A DNA stretch of 64,000 nucleotides from Bacteroidota bacterium (GTDB lineage Bacteria > Bacteroidota > Bacteroidia > Chitinophagales > LD1), in the NCBI GenBank assembly GCA_018267385.1, contig JAFDYN010000015.1, positions 25,846 to 89,845 on the forward strand, written 5' to 3'. Position numbers and translations under genes: made by a program. The notes beneath the pieces are model-generated. The model had not been told where the DNA came from. It made no database searches and saw nothing but the letters and a program-made list of their open reading frames with translations. Below, one piece after another: positions 43,812 through 52,896 of this stretch (positions are counted from its first letter, which is position 1; each line of letters opens with the position of its first letter).

Positions 43812-44831
43812 ATGAATTTCTACCCACTAGCCAAGCCATTCCTCTTTCAGCTCGACGCTGAAAAAGCGCACCACCTCACCATCGGTGCTTTGAAAAATCC
43901 CCTGCTCCGCGCCTTCGCCACTGGCGAGAAAGTAGAGCACCCGTCCCTGCGCAGGAACCTATTCGGCATCGACTTCCCCAATCCCGTAGGCCTCGCAGCC
44001 GGCCTGGACAAAAACGGGGAGGTCATAGATGGTTTCGCACAGATGGGCTTCGGCTACGTAGAGATCGGCACCATCACACCCAAGCCGCAAGACGGCAATC
44101 CAAAGCCACGCCTCTTCCGCCTCAGGGCTGACGAGGCTATCATCAATCGGATGGGCTTCAACAATGTCGGCGCCGTGCAGGCCGCCAGGAACCTGTCAGC
44201 CCGCAAGAGCAATGTCATAGTAGGCGGCAACATAGGCAAGAACAAAGTCACGCCAAATGAGGAGGCAGTAAACGACTACCGCTCCTGCTTCCAGATACTG
44301 CACGACTACGTAGATTACTTTGTGGTCAATGTCAGCTCGCCCAATACGCCGGGCCTGCGTGCGCTGCAGGACAAAGACTCCCTGGCGCTGATACTCCACA
44401 CCCTGCAGGATATCAACCAGGGCCGGGCTAAACCTAAACCGATCCTCCTCAAAATAGCGCCGGACCTGACCCATGAGCAGCTGGATGATATTGTCTCTAT
44501 CGTCACCGATACACAGATAGCGGGCGTGATAGCTACCAATACTACCATAGAGCGCGAGAAACTCCCTCACTATCTGCCGTCTGAGATAGAAGCCTTTGGC
44601 GCGGGCGGTCTGAGTGGCCGGCCGCTGACAGCGCGGTCTACCGAGGTGATCCGCTACCTGCATCGCCAGTCAGGCGGTAGCTTCCCCATCATAGGCGTGG
44701 GCGGCATCATGACCGCGCAGGATGCACTGGACAAGATCGCCGCCGGTGCCGCCATGGTGCAGCTCTACTCCGGCTTTATTTATGCCGGCCCGGCACTCAT
44801 ATCAGCTATCAATAAAGCCCTGATAGTTTAG
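43812..44831 (+). CDS. pyrD: Quinone-dependent dihydroorotate dehydrogenase
   Basis: 339 residues from ATG 43812 ([12 protein letters not shown]), class 2 length. FMN-site [11 protein letters not shown], the catalytic serine in [21 protein letters not shown] and the phosphate loop [12 protein letters not shown] are intact. It oxidises dihydroorotate to orotate and passes electrons to quinone at the inner membrane. An in-frame start at 43749 would remove the -7 box from upstream and adds 21 odd residues. It stands alone, away from pyrR-pyrB. Confidence 0.94.
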   Translation: MNFYPLAKPFLFQLDAEKAHHLTIGALKNPLLRAFATGEKVEHPSLRRNLFGIDFPNPVGLAAGLDKNGEVIDGFAQMGFGYVEIGTITPKPQDGNPKPRLFRLRADEAIINRMGFNNVGAVQAARNLSARKSNVIVGGNIGKNKVTPNEEAVNDYRSCFQILHDYVDYFVVNVSSPNTPGLRALQDKDSLALILHTLQDINQGRAKPKPILLKIAPDLTHEQLDDIVSIVTDTQIAGVIATNTTIEREKLPHYLPSEIEAFGAGGLSGRPLTARSTEVIRYLHRQSGGSFPIIGVGGIMTAQDALDKIAAGAAMVQLYSGFIYAGPALISAINKALIV

Positions 44832-44897
44832 TATAATATTATATGCTATCGTGTTTTAATATTGCTTTCAGTATTAATTTAATTATATAATAGATTG

Positions 44898-44923
44898 CAA
44901 ATAAAAATCTCCGTTTTTATTTG
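44898..44923. terminator. AT-rich hairpin, possible terminator after pyrD
   Basis: CAAATAAAAA (44898-44907) pairs with TTTTTATTTG (44914-44923), loop TCTCCG. Weak GC content, yet the arms give poly-U in both directions. It sits in the 208-nt convergent gap pyrD/DUF4159. Confidence 0.4.
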
Positions 44924-45039
44924 ATAAATAATTAATTGTGAAGATTGTTATCTCTAAATTATCCCTCCCTTCAGTCGAAAAACGACTCCGGCGACTGGCT
45001 CAGTTGCGAAATAGGAAGCATGTAAAAGGAATATAAAGT

Positions 45040-45705
45040 CTAGCTCGACTGGAAGATATACCGGATGATATTGGCACCCATCTTGAGCGCTTTCTGCCTG
45101 ACCTCTTCCGGATCCTTGTGCACATCCTGATCTTCCCAGCCATCACCCAGGTCGCACTCATAGGTGTACAGCACTACCAGCCTGCCCTGATAGAATAGCC
45201 CAAAGGCCTGAGGCGCCTTGCCATCATGCTCGTGTATCTTGGGTAGGCCTTTAGGGAAGTCATACTTCTGATGAAAGATAGGGTGGGAGAATGGCAGCTC
45301 CACCAGCTTAGACCCCGGTATCAGCTTATCCAGCTGCGGCCTGATAAACTTGTCCATGCCATAGTTGTCATCTGCATGCAGGAAGCCACCACCTATCAGG
45401 TAGTTGCGCAGGTTGTCGGTTTCTTGCTCATTGAACACCACATTGCCGTGCCCCGTCATGTGGACAAATGGATAGTTGAATAGTTCCGCACTGCCTACCT
45501 CTACTGTAGGCGGGTCGGTCTCTATGTTAGTGCCGAGGTTCTCATTGCAGTACTTCACCAGGTTGGGCAGCGAGGTAGGATTGGCATACCAGTCACCACC
45601 GCCATTGTACTTCAGCAGCGCTATCTTCAGCGGCTTCTCCTGTGCCGGGCGAAATGAACAAAGCACCACACTGATTGCAATAAGGACAAGAGTCAATCGT
45701 CTCAT
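45040..45705 (-). CDS. DUF4159 domain protein, secreted
   Basis: 221 residues with signal peptide (LTLVLIAISVVLCSFRP). The DUF4159 domain is evident: LLKYNGGGDWYANPTSLPNL, FVHMTGHGNVVF, YLIGGGFLHADDNYG, ELPFSHPIFHQKY and YTYECDLGDGWED. Glutamine-amidotransferase-like fold by family knowledge; activity unknown. A TACCTTCG box ends 4 nt before the start. Confidence 0.87.
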   Translation of the reverse strand: MRRLTLVLIAISVVLCSFRPAQEKPLKIALLKYNGGGDWYANPTSLPNLVKYCNENLGTNIETDPPTVEVGSAELFNYPFVHMTGHGNVVFNEQETDNLRNYLIGGGFLHADDNYGMDKFIRPQLDKLIPGSKLVELPFSHPIFHQKYDFPKGLPKIHEHDGKAPQAFGLFYQGRLVVLYTYECDLGDGWEDQDVHKDPEEVRQKALKMGANIIRYIFQSS

Positions 45706-45709
45706 AATA

Positions 45710-45717
45710 CGAAGGTA
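45710..45717 (-). promoter_or_regulatory. Variant -7 box 4 nt before the DUF4159 gene
   Basis: Minus-strand TACCTTCG, one mismatch from TAnnTTTG, followed by TATT then the ATG at 45705. Same 4-nt spacing as at 12485 and 24833. Confidence 0.4.
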
Positions 45718-45740
45718 ATAAGCCGTGCTGATAAGAAAGG

Positions 45741-47249
45741 TTATTTTATTTCGACCTTCAGGCCGTCACCTATTTTTACCGGATCGAGTCCTGCTTTAGT
45801 TGCCAGCCAGGGTAGATAGTTGATCACTTGTGCAGGTGGGTTTTTGTCCTCGATCAGTTCATCTATCACATTGTTGATCTTCTTTGCGGTTTTAGTATTG
45901 GGCCTCTTATCATCAGACTCGGTTAGGCCTAGTGCGATATCCAGTATCGCTTTTTCGTGGCGGAAGGTATCATCCTGCAGTAGGTCTTTGTATGTTTTCC
46001 TGATCTGTTTTACCCTTTTGGCCACAGTGTCGCTATCGCCTGCTTCATACTGCATGATCACCTCCGCTATCTCTATGCTAAATTTGAAACTTTTGTCCGC
46101 TTGCTTGTAATAGTCATTCACATATAGTTTGATGATACTGCGCACGGCATCCGGATATTTCTTCATAAAGAAGTACAGGACCGCCCTGTTCAGGTGTACG
46201 AATTGTTCATAGTAGCTATTAGCGCTTTTCCGGGTAATATGCTCGAACTCATTGATAGCTGCCAGAGCCCGGTCGTAGTCTATATTGAGGTATGCTATGA
46301 CCAGGCTGTTGTAATAAAAGAAGAGGTATTTGTCATAAAGCAATTTATCGTATTGTGCCATCTGCTGCCCCAGCACTTTGGTATATTGGAGAGCAAGGTC
46401 ATATTTCTTTTGCGCGAGGTAGGAGTTTGTGATATAGACCAGCATCTGCAGGTTCACATCATGGTTTTCTTTATCCAGCCAGCCCTTTTTCTGAAACTCA
46501 TCGTAAGTCTTGAGCAGGTATACCTCCAGCTCGCGATAGCTCCGCTTCTGTATCATGGCCTGGCTGATAGCTCTGTATATCTTAAATTGAAAATTTTTGT
46601 TTTCACTGATGCTTTTATCCTTCGCAAAATCCTTGACGGTCTTATCCACCATTTTCAGCAGGGTTTCATTGCCTTTTTGGAAGTTCTGCGTGACCTTGAT
46701 ACGATAGTTGAGCACTGCTAGTACCTGGTCCATCTGGCGCATACGGTTTAGCTGCACGGCATTTTCAGATTGTTTGGTCACATATTCTTCCGGATTGATA
46801 GATATGATGTGAGTAGAGAGTTTTACGATATCAGCATAGATCAGGTCTAGCAGCTCCAGATTTTGAGTCTGCTGTGCCTTCTTCTCCGCCTGTCTGATAA
46901 AGTAATAAGCCAGTTCAAACTTGCTCTTGGCATAGAAAATATTGTAGATGCACATATACCTGTGCAGGTCATTGGCTGCATGCTTGTCAAAATGGAGCAC
47001 GGTCAGCGCATCACATAGATCAGTCTGGAGGCGATTTTTTAATCTGTAATAGGTATTCTTGTCACCAGACGGGCCATAGATCTTTTCAAAAATAAGCTGC
47101 TCATCCTGCTCCTCGGCCTGGCTGCGCATCAGGTCAAAAAGTGTCACACTCAGGCCCTGCCCGCCGGTGCTGTAGCGCTGGGTGTACAACTTGTAGGACC
47201 TTATTTCCTCTTTATTGAGTGAATGTATAAGGCTGTATAGAGTGTCCAT
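45741..47249 (-). CDS. Large helical-repeat protein of unknown function (paralogue I)
   Basis: 502 residues from ATG 47249 (MDTLYSLIHSLNKEEIR). It is all-helical, with TPR-like hairpins in the middle (LAQKKYDLALQYTKVLGQQM, YLNIDYDRALAAINEFEHI) and no signal peptide. The N-terminal ~130 residues (LFDLMRSQ ... IFEKIYG ... NTYYRLKNRLQTDL) have the same layout as the gene at 51189-52673: a short helix pair, then F/I-x-KxYG, then YxxxxNxL. I know no named family. Proteins of this kind recur in Bacteroidota and may act as scaffolds. Confidence 0.6.
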   Translation of the reverse strand: MDTLYSLIHSLNKEEIRSYKLYTQRYSTGGQGLSVTLFDLMRSQAEEQDEQLIFEKIYGPSGDKNTYYRLKNRLQTDLCDALTVLHFDKHAANDLHRYMCIYNIFYAKSKFELAYYFIRQAEKKAQQTQNLELLDLIYADIVKLSTHIISINPEEYVTKQSENAVQLNRMRQMDQVLAVLNYRIKVTQNFQKGNETLLKMVDKTVKDFAKDKSISENKNFQFKIYRAISQAMIQKRSYRELEVYLLKTYDEFQKKGWLDKENHDVNLQMLVYITNSYLAQKKYDLALQYTKVLGQQMAQYDKLLYDKYLFFYYNSLVIAYLNIDYDRALAAINEFEHITRKSANSYYEQFVHLNRAVLYFFMKKYPDAVRSIIKLYVNDYYKQADKSFKFSIEIAEVIMQYEAGDSDTVAKRVKQIRKTYKDLLQDDTFRHEKAILDIALGLTESDDKRPNTKTAKKINNVIDELIEDKNPPAQVINYLPWLATKAGLDPVKIGDGLKVEIK

Positions 47250-47339
47250 TTTTTTTAACTTTTGAATAAGTAAGATAGAATTAAATAATGTATGTACAGC
47301 CACTTGCTTTTAGTATCTATGTATTACAATACAAAATCT

Positions 47340-48014
47340 ATGCTTCGTAGACTCTATCTTTTAGTAGCCATATCTGCGCTTTCCTTTTGCGCGAAGGCAC
47401 AATCGCAGCTGGTCTTCTTCCGCGACTCGTTGGTTTTTACTAATGTCTCCATAGACACTGTAGGACAAACGCTTACCGCCGTAGACTCTCTTCGAAACCT
47501 GGGAGGCGGGGCATTTACAGGCACGGTATATTTCAATGGCAGCATCAATGGGGGTACGCCGAGGCTGCTGGATTCGGCTGTGATCAGTCCGGCTCTCGAT
47601 ACCACGCCAGGTAGTTATAAGCTCATTTCGATCAGCTTACCTACTGGTGATACCAGTGCGCACTTTGTGGTGGGACCTAATGGCGTTATTATCTGGCCCT
47701 CATATCACGCTCAGCCGTTTGCAGATACGCTTCATATCCACGTAGATATTTCCCGCACGCTGGGTATAGATGAGGCACCCCTGGCCAAGATGTACATTAT
47801 ACAGGCTAATGGTACTATAAATGTACAGTTTGGTGATGCTCGTGATATAGTCAAACAGGTAAGTTTCTACGACCTTAGTGGGCGGATGATATACTCTGGT
47901 ACCGCAGAGCAGGCACACCATGTAGCAGTAGCTGGCTGGAGTACGGGCATATACCTCTGCCAGATAGAAACCTATCGCGGCGAGCGTCGGACGATAAGGT
48001 TTATACTACAATAA
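47340..48014 (+). CDS. Secreted protein with T9SS sorting-like C-terminus
   Basis: 224 residues from ATG 47340 with signal peptide (LYLLVAISALSFCAKAQS); an ATG at 47292 is less likely. The middle is a CARDB/Ig-like beta domain (TVYFNGSINGGTPRLLDSAV). The C-terminus (VSFYDLSGRMIYSG ... GWSTGIYLCQIETYRGERR) resembles type-A T9SS domains, although the usual YPNP is absent. Cell-surface delivery is inferred; function unknown. Confidence 0.68.
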   Translation: MLRRLYLLVAISALSFCAKAQSQLVFFRDSLVFTNVSIDTVGQTLTAVDSLRNLGGGAFTGTVYFNGSINGGTPRLLDSAVISPALDTTPGSYKLISISLPTGDTSAHFVVGPNGVIIWPSYHAQPFADTLHIHVDISRTLGIDEAPLAKMYIIQANGTINVQFGDARDIVKQVSFYDLSGRMIYSGTAEQAHHVAVAGWSTGIYLCQIETYRGERRTIRFILQ

Positions 48015-48082
48015 AACGGGATGTAAATGACAAAACCGGAGAGGAATGCTCCGGCTCTGCTACTATATAAAGTCTATTAAGC

Positions 48083-48391
48083 TTAATCTACAGGGGTACA
48101 GGTGTAGCCTGCCTCCTCCTTCAGCAGGATGGTATTGTTCACCTTGTTTTTCTCAGCGCATACCTGCATGTCTCTATTGAATGTAGTATCGCGGCAGGTC
48201 CAGCCCAGGCCCTCCAGTGAGTCTATATACATGTTGTAATAAGTAGTGCCCAGTACCTCTGACTGTACCTGTATGTAAAAGTGCTGATCCTCACATACCT
48301 TGCAGCTATTGTGGCAGTAGTAGCACTTCTTGCATCCTGCAGCCAGCAGTAGTATAGCCGATAAAAATATCAGGGATAGCTTTCTTTTCAT
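48083..48391 (-). CDS. Small cysteine-rich lipoprotein
   Basis: 102 residues with a lipobox LLAAGC, lipidated Cys20. Right after it a dense cluster C-x2-C-x2-C-x3-C-x2-C (residues 20-33: CKKCYYCHNSCKVC) appears, and three more cysteines lie in the C-terminal half. With Cys20 lipidated, seven remain. The cluster resembles a zinc or iron-sulfur site, or a disulfide knot in the periplasm. No family recognised. TAGATTTG at 48411-48418 precedes it. Confidence 0.68.
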   Translation of the reverse strand: MKRKLSLIFLSAILLLAAGCKKCYYCHNSCKVCEDQHFYIQVQSEVLGTTYYNMYIDSLEGLGWTCRDTTFNRDMQVCAEKNKVNNTILLKEEAGYTCTPVD

Positions 48392-48410
48392 TCTGATTGA
48401 TTTCTATCTT

Positions 48411-48418
48411 CAAATCTA
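48411..48418 (-). promoter_or_regulatory. -7 box for the Cys-rich lipoprotein
   Basis: Minus-strand TAGATTTG, exact TAnnTTTG match, 19 nt before the ATG at 48391. Confidence 0.5.
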
Positions 48419-48451
48419 TAAAAATCGCAGACAAATCCACCATATAGGAGG

Positions 48452-49045
48452 ATGGCGGTTTATGGAGAGTGTATGCATGAGATAGAGCCATTTTTTCAGT
48501 GGAGGGACTACTATATAGCGGCCAATGACAAGCTATCGCCATTCTATCGCCGCAAGTACAGTGAGTTTCACTACACCCATAGTATCTATGATCACCTGAT
48601 ACACCCGCAGTGGGATTCCTTTGGCTCCTCTACCCTCTACTGCAAGGTGCTTTGGGTAAACTATGACAAAGGCTTTGCGGTGATAGAGCTGATGGGTGAG
48701 TGGAATGATGCCGTGCACAATGACATCATGGAGCTCAAGCGCGGCCTCATAGAGCCGATGATAGATGAGGGCATCCGCCGCTTCGTATTGATAGGGGAGA
48801 ATGTGCTCAACTTTCACGGATCAGATGATCTCTACTACGAGGAGTGGTACGATGATATCAAAGATGATGACGGCTGGATCATGGCTATGAACTTTCGCCC
48901 ACATGTGATAGCAGAGATGCAAAAACACCGCCTACATTATTACGTCAATATGGGCGAGCACTACGAAAATATCAACTGGCGCAAGGTGAAGCCTCATTAC
49001 TTTCATACCATGGCTGAGGATATGATCTTCAAGCAATTGGAATAG
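48452..49045 (+). CDS. Hypothetical cytoplasmic protein
   Basis: 197 residues from ATG 48452, or 190 from ATG 48473, which is preceded by GGAG. Tyr/Asp/Glu/His-rich, acidic, no signal peptide. The core (STLYCKVLWVNYDKGFAVIE, MDEGIRRFVLIGENVLNFHG) suggests a small alpha/beta fold, and DDLYYEEWYDDIKDDDGW is a very acidic loop. No family I know. It is divergent from the Cys-rich lipoprotein and 255 nt upstream of the LpxH-like gene. Confidence 0.62.
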   Translation: MAVYGECMHEIEPFFQWRDYYIAANDKLSPFYRRKYSEFHYTHSIYDHLIHPQWDSFGSSTLYCKVLWVNYDKGFAVIELMGEWNDAVHNDIMELKRGLIEPMIDEGIRRFVLIGENVLNFHGSDDLYYEEWYDDIKDDDGWIMAMNFRPHVIAEMQKHRLHYYVNMGEHYENINWRKVKPHYFHTMAEDMIFKQLE

Positions 49046-49300
49046 TATGGTGCTTACCTTTTTGTCACAGGCAGTTTGTTAAGCAATAATAAATTCCGCA
49101 GGTCATAGGCCTATCGCTCCCTGTGTTTTCCAATTTTTCAAGACAGTATACGTTTGAGATAGTGTATGGCAAAGCATACCGATCATATGTATCCTGTTTT
49201 CTGAACGCTACACATCAGGTCTGTGTTTACGGACAGATTTGATAATGTATACGCAACCGGCGCTTCACATTACTCTCCTTTTTTTGCTAAAACCAATCAC

Positions 49301-50140
49301 ATGGCTAAGCGGAAAGTCAAAGTGGCCGTCATATCTGACGTACACCTTGGCACCTACGGGTGCCACGCACAGGAGCTAAACTACTATCTGAAGTCGATAG
49401 ACCCGGAGCTGCTGATCATCAATGGTGACTTCATAGATATCTGGCAGCTGAGCAAGTCTTACTTCCCCGCATCTCATACCAAGGTGCTGCAGCGCATCAT
49501 GAAGATGCTGTCTAATGGTACGCGGGTAGTATACCTGACTGGCAATCATGATGAGCTGCTGCGGCGCTACAGCGGTATGCAGCTCGGTGGCCTCAGTATA
49601 GAGGATAAACTGCTCATAGATATAGATGGGCAGCAGCATTGGTTCTTTCATGGAGATGTATTCGATGTCAGTATGCAGCATAGCAAGTGGCTGGCAAAGC
49701 TGGGAGGGCAAGGATACGACCTGCTCATACTGATCAATAGGGGAGTCAACCATCTTCTGCAATGGATGGGCCGCGAGCGCATATCACTCTCCAAAAAGGT
49801 AAAGGATAGCGTGAAAGGTGCAGTGAAATTCATCAGCAACTTTGAGCAGACAGCAGCAGCCATAGCGATAGACAATGGCTATCACTACGTAGTATGCGGA
49901 CATATACATGAGCCGGCTATGAGGGAGATAGTGACCTCACACGGTGCCGTCAGGTACCTCAACTCAGGAGACTGGATAGAAAACCTCACCTCACTGGAAT
50001 ATAACAATGGCGCCTGGACGCTGGTACGCTACCATGACCTGCAGCTCAATCAGGAACAGGACGAAGACCTGCAGGATGGCAGCCTGTCTATGATGCAACT
50101 GCAAGACCAGATCCAGAAGCACCTGACCAAAGTAGCATGA
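49301..50140 (+). CDS. LpxH-like metallophosphoesterase (UDP-2,3-diacylglucosamine diphosphatase type)
   Basis: 279 residues from ATG 49301 (MAKRKVKVAVISDVHLG); an upstream start at 49223 adds odd residues. All metallophosphatase motifs are present: SDVHLG, NGDFID, GNHD, FHGDVFD and CGHIHEP. LpxH cleaves UDP-2,3-diacylglucosamine to lipid X and UMP on the lipid A pathway. The N-terminal Cys-His in GTYGCHAQELN and the downstream glycosyltransferase recur in Bacteroidota homologues, so another sugar-nucleotide lipid is possible. It lies 53 nt before the glycosyltransferase, probably one operon. Confidence 0.78.
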   Translation: MAKRKVKVAVISDVHLGTYGCHAQELNYYLKSIDPELLIINGDFIDIWQLSKSYFPASHTKVLQRIMKMLSNGTRVVYLTGNHDELLRRYSGMQLGGLSIEDKLLIDIDGQQHWFFHGDVFDVSMQHSKWLAKLGGQGYDLLILINRGVNHLLQWMGRERISLSKKVKDSVKGAVKFISNFEQTAAAIAIDNGYHYVVCGHIHEPAMREIVTSHGAVRYLNSGDWIENLTSLEYNNGAWTLVRYHDLQLNQEQDEDLQDGSLSMMQLQDQIQKHLTKVA

Positions 50141-50193
50141 TCCCGACAGATACCTTTTAGTATTCTTATTACATCACCTAAAATTTCATTTGT

Positions 50194-51192
50194 ATGAAAA
50201 TTTTATTTGGTATACAGGCCACCGGAAACGGGCACCTGAGCCGCGCCACAGAGCTGTACAATCTACTTAAGCAAAATCCTGCAGTAGAGCAGATAGATGT
50301 ACTGGTCAGCGGCAATAATTCTAAAATCGATGTGCCCTTTGATATCAAGTACCAGTTTAGCGGTATCAGTTTTTCTTATGGCAAAGGCGGAAAGATCAAC
50401 GTCCTCAAGTCCTTCCTGAAGGCGAATATATTTTCATGTATCAAGGGCATCCTGGCCGTGCGCTTCAGCCGCTATGACCTGATCATATCAGACTATGAGC
50501 CTATCAGCGCCTGGGGTGCCAAGCTGCGCGGTATACATACCGTAGGCCTGGGCAATATATTTTCTGCTACGTCTAAACAATTTCCGCGCATGAGCGGCTC
50601 GCACCGCATCACGAGATGGTTCACAAAGATCTTCTGCCCGGTAGATCAAAAGGTAGCGATGCATTATCACAAGTTTGACAACTTTATCTTCTCGCCCATC
50701 ATCCGCAGCGAGATCAGAGATGCCAGAGTATCTCATGAAAACTTTACGCTGGTATACCTGCTTTCCTATACCCAGGAGCAGCTCCTGGAGTTCTTTACCC
50801 AGCCCGTATTTGCTGAGAAGCAATTTGTAGTTTACACCAATACGGGTCAAAACTTCAAATACAAGAATGTAGAGATAAAGGCCCTGAACACAGCGGCCTT
50901 CACTAAGGATATTACCTCCTGCAGCGGTGTGATCACGGCGGGTGGTTTCCAGACTACAGCAGAGGCGCTATACCTGGGCAAGAAGCTACTGTGCATTCCT
51001 ATCAAAAAGCAGTATGAGCAGCAGTGCAATGCGCTGATATTGCAAGAGCTGGGCATCACGGTGGCCAAAGATCTGGATACCGTGGCTACGGCCCATTGGC
51101 TCACTGCTGGCAAGGCAGTGAAGATCGACTTCAAAGATGAGTCAAAGGAAATGGTGGATAGCATCCTGCGCGAATCACTGAAAGTGGCTTAA
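50194..51192 (+). CDS. Glycosyltransferase, GT-B/MurG-like
   Basis: 332 residues. GT-B features: N-terminal donor-binding loop FGIQATGNGHLSRATEL and the UDP-site GGFQTTAEALYLGKKL with IPIKKQYEQQCNAL. N-terminal and C-terminal Rossmann-like halves; no membrane helix. It probably transfers a sugar to a lipid or glycan acceptor on the cytoplasmic side of the membrane; donor and acceptor are unknown. Cotranscription with the LpxH-like gene suggests a glycolipid pathway. The stop codon overlaps that of the convergent gene (TTAA). Confidence 0.75.
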   Translation: MKILFGIQATGNGHLSRATELYNLLKQNPAVEQIDVLVSGNNSKIDVPFDIKYQFSGISFSYGKGGKINVLKSFLKANIFSCIKGILAVRFSRYDLIISDYEPISAWGAKLRGIHTVGLGNIFSATSKQFPRMSGSHRITRWFTKIFCPVDQKVAMHYHKFDNFIFSPIIRSEIRDARVSHENFTLVYLLSYTQEQLLEFFTQPVFAEKQFVVYTNTGQNFKYKNVEIKALNTAAFTKDITSCSGVITAGGFQTTAEALYLGKKLLCIPIKKQYEQQCNALILQELGITVAKDLDTVATAHWLTAGKAVKIDFKDESKEMVDSILRESLKVA

Positions 51193-52673
51193 CCCGCCGC
51201 TGCTTTTTCGGCCAGCAGGCGCGCCTGTATCACCATCCACCTGTAGAATAGCAGCCCGGATGTCATCCGGTTTGCCTGGATGAAATTTTGTATGTTTTCG
51301 TTCAGTGCGGTGATCTTTTTTCTGATGCGGGGAGTGAGGCCATCCATTTTATACTCCTGGTACAGCTCAAAGAAGGTACTCAGGTGCTCTGAGGCTGACA
51401 CGATCTCGTCGTAGTAGTTCAGCTTATCTGATTTCAGCGCCTTGATGCTGCGCTCGATATTGACCGCCTCAGTGATGGCCAGGGCATAGTCTCTATCCAG
51501 AAAGTGGCTCAGGGCGATGAGAAAGCGATAGTGGTACTGGATGAGTTTGCTCAGCTCGTCAAACTGCCTCGGCAGCGAGGCATTAAAGGCCTCACGGTCA
51601 CCCTTCAGTGCGTAGCAGCTCGCCTCGATATATGCAAAGCGCTCCGCCTGATTAGGAAACTGCCTGATGAGTGTGTCATACTTGTGGACTGTGGCCAGCG
51701 CTTCGTCATAGCGCTCCAGGTGGGCCAGGTTGCTCATATAGTTGTAGACTGCGGCTATACCGTACACCGGCTCCAGCGCGTCTACCAGTTTGATCAGCTC
51801 CGCATTATACTGAAAGGCCTGCTCATATTCATGCCGGAAGAAGTAGTAGCCGGACAGGTTATTGAGCAGCAGAAAGCTCTCTTTGTCATGCTCCGGTATG
51901 TCGGGGTACTGAGCCAGATGGGCCAGGCACAGGCGGTACTTCTCCGGGTCCATATTCTCCGGCGTGCCAAAGGTCTCCATGCGCAGCGTAAGGAAACGTG
52001 AATAGGGGTCTTCAAAGGCGGTAAAATGGGCATCAATATCATCTTCAGGCTGCTGAACTTTGAATTCACCTTTTTGCCGAAACAACTGACTGGCCGTGAT
52101 AGATATCTGCGCCTTGCGAAAGGTCTGGAGGAACTGCCGGCAGGACGCCTCTTTATACAGTTCCGCATTGGCAGCGAGGCGCTCCTGCATGCTGATGTCA
52201 TTCCATGAGAAATTGCCCAGGAAGGGATTCATCAGGCCACAGATAGATACCACTGTGCTATAGTCATAGGCTTTGAGAGAGGCCTCCTTCAGGCGGTCAC
52301 TTTCAGACGGTATGAGAGAGAATAGATTTTTCTCTATCAGGTACCTGAGGAAATACGACGCTCTCAATCGCTCTGACCTGGCCATCTCGGCGCGCATCAT
52401 TTTCATGGCGGCATACTCCTCTATCATATCCAGCAGCATGCGCAGTTCGTTTCGCCAGAGGTAGTCATTGTCGGCGGTATACTTTTTACCAAACACCTGG
52501 ATAAAGGCGAGTTCCTTGTCCAATTTGTCCATCTGCTCCGGGGTGGTTTTGCATAGCAGCTTGTAGAGCTTTTTGATGCTCTGCTTTTTCTGTGCAGCTA
52601 CTATCTGGTCCATGTCTGCCAGCTCGTCGCGGCTCATGCTTTTGAGTACTTGCAGGACTTTAGGTACAGCCAT
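51189..52673 (-). CDS. Large helical-repeat protein of unknown function (paralogue II)
   Basis: 494 residues. All-helical with a charged N-terminal part (LYKLLCKTTPEQMDKLDKE, VFGKKYTADNDYLWRNEL) and TPR-like hairpins in the C-terminal half (HEYEQAFQYNAELIKLVDAL, YDEALATVHKYDTLIRQF). The layout matches the gene at 45741-47249. No signal peptide. Its 3' end shares TTAA with the glycosyltransferase gene. Function unknown. Confidence 0.6.
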   Translation of the reverse strand: MAVPKVLQVLKSMSRDELADMDQIVAAQKKQSIKKLYKLLCKTTPEQMDKLDKELAFIQVFGKKYTADNDYLWRNELRMLLDMIEEYAAMKMMRAEMARSERLRASYFLRYLIEKNLFSLIPSESDRLKEASLKAYDYSTVVSICGLMNPFLGNFSWNDISMQERLAANAELYKEASCRQFLQTFRKAQISITASQLFRQKGEFKVQQPEDDIDAHFTAFEDPYSRFLTLRMETFGTPENMDPEKYRLCLAHLAQYPDIPEHDKESFLLLNNLSGYYFFRHEYEQAFQYNAELIKLVDALEPVYGIAAVYNYMSNLAHLERYDEALATVHKYDTLIRQFPNQAERFAYIEASCYALKGDREAFNASLPRQFDELSKLIQYHYRFLIALSHFLDRDYALAITEAVNIERSIKALKSDKLNYYDEIVSASEHLSTFFELYQEYKMDGLTPRIRKKITALNENIQNFIQANRMTSGLLFYRWMVIQARLLAEKAAAG

Positions 52674-52831
52674 TGCAGGGGATTTTAGGTGGCCTCAAGA
52701 TATTAGTTTTCAGGCATATAAAGGACCCCCTGGGCTGATGTTTATCACAAATGCCGCGAAATGAAGGATAAAAGTTTGGTATGCGCCCGATTGTCCCTTT
52801 TTCGAGGCGAGGATTAGACAGCCTCACACTA

Positions 52832-52843
52832 TTTGTGCACAAA
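52832..52843. promoter_or_regulatory. 12-bp perfect palindrome upstream of ftsK
   Basis: TTTGTGCACAAA lies 54 nt before the ftsK ATG at 52897. It also contains TTTG, a possible -33 element. Operator or chance is undecided. Confidence 0.3.
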
Positions 52844-52896
52844 AATGCGTTAGCACATTAATAAGGTATAGGCTGACTTTGAGACCTTTGGGCATA

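Noticed and set aside
44973..44990. Small hairpin AGTCG...CGACT near the DUF4159 gene
   Set aside because: Only 5 bp with an A-rich loop and no T-tract; too weak to call.
48037..48055. CCGGAG/CTCCGG hairpin after the T9SS protein at 47340
   Set aside because: Only 6 bp and no U-tract, so not called a terminator.
48446..48451. Strong Shine-Dalgarno AGGAGG
   Set aside because: It directly abuts the ATG at 48452, too close for a working site; the alternative ATG at 48473 has a weak GGAG.
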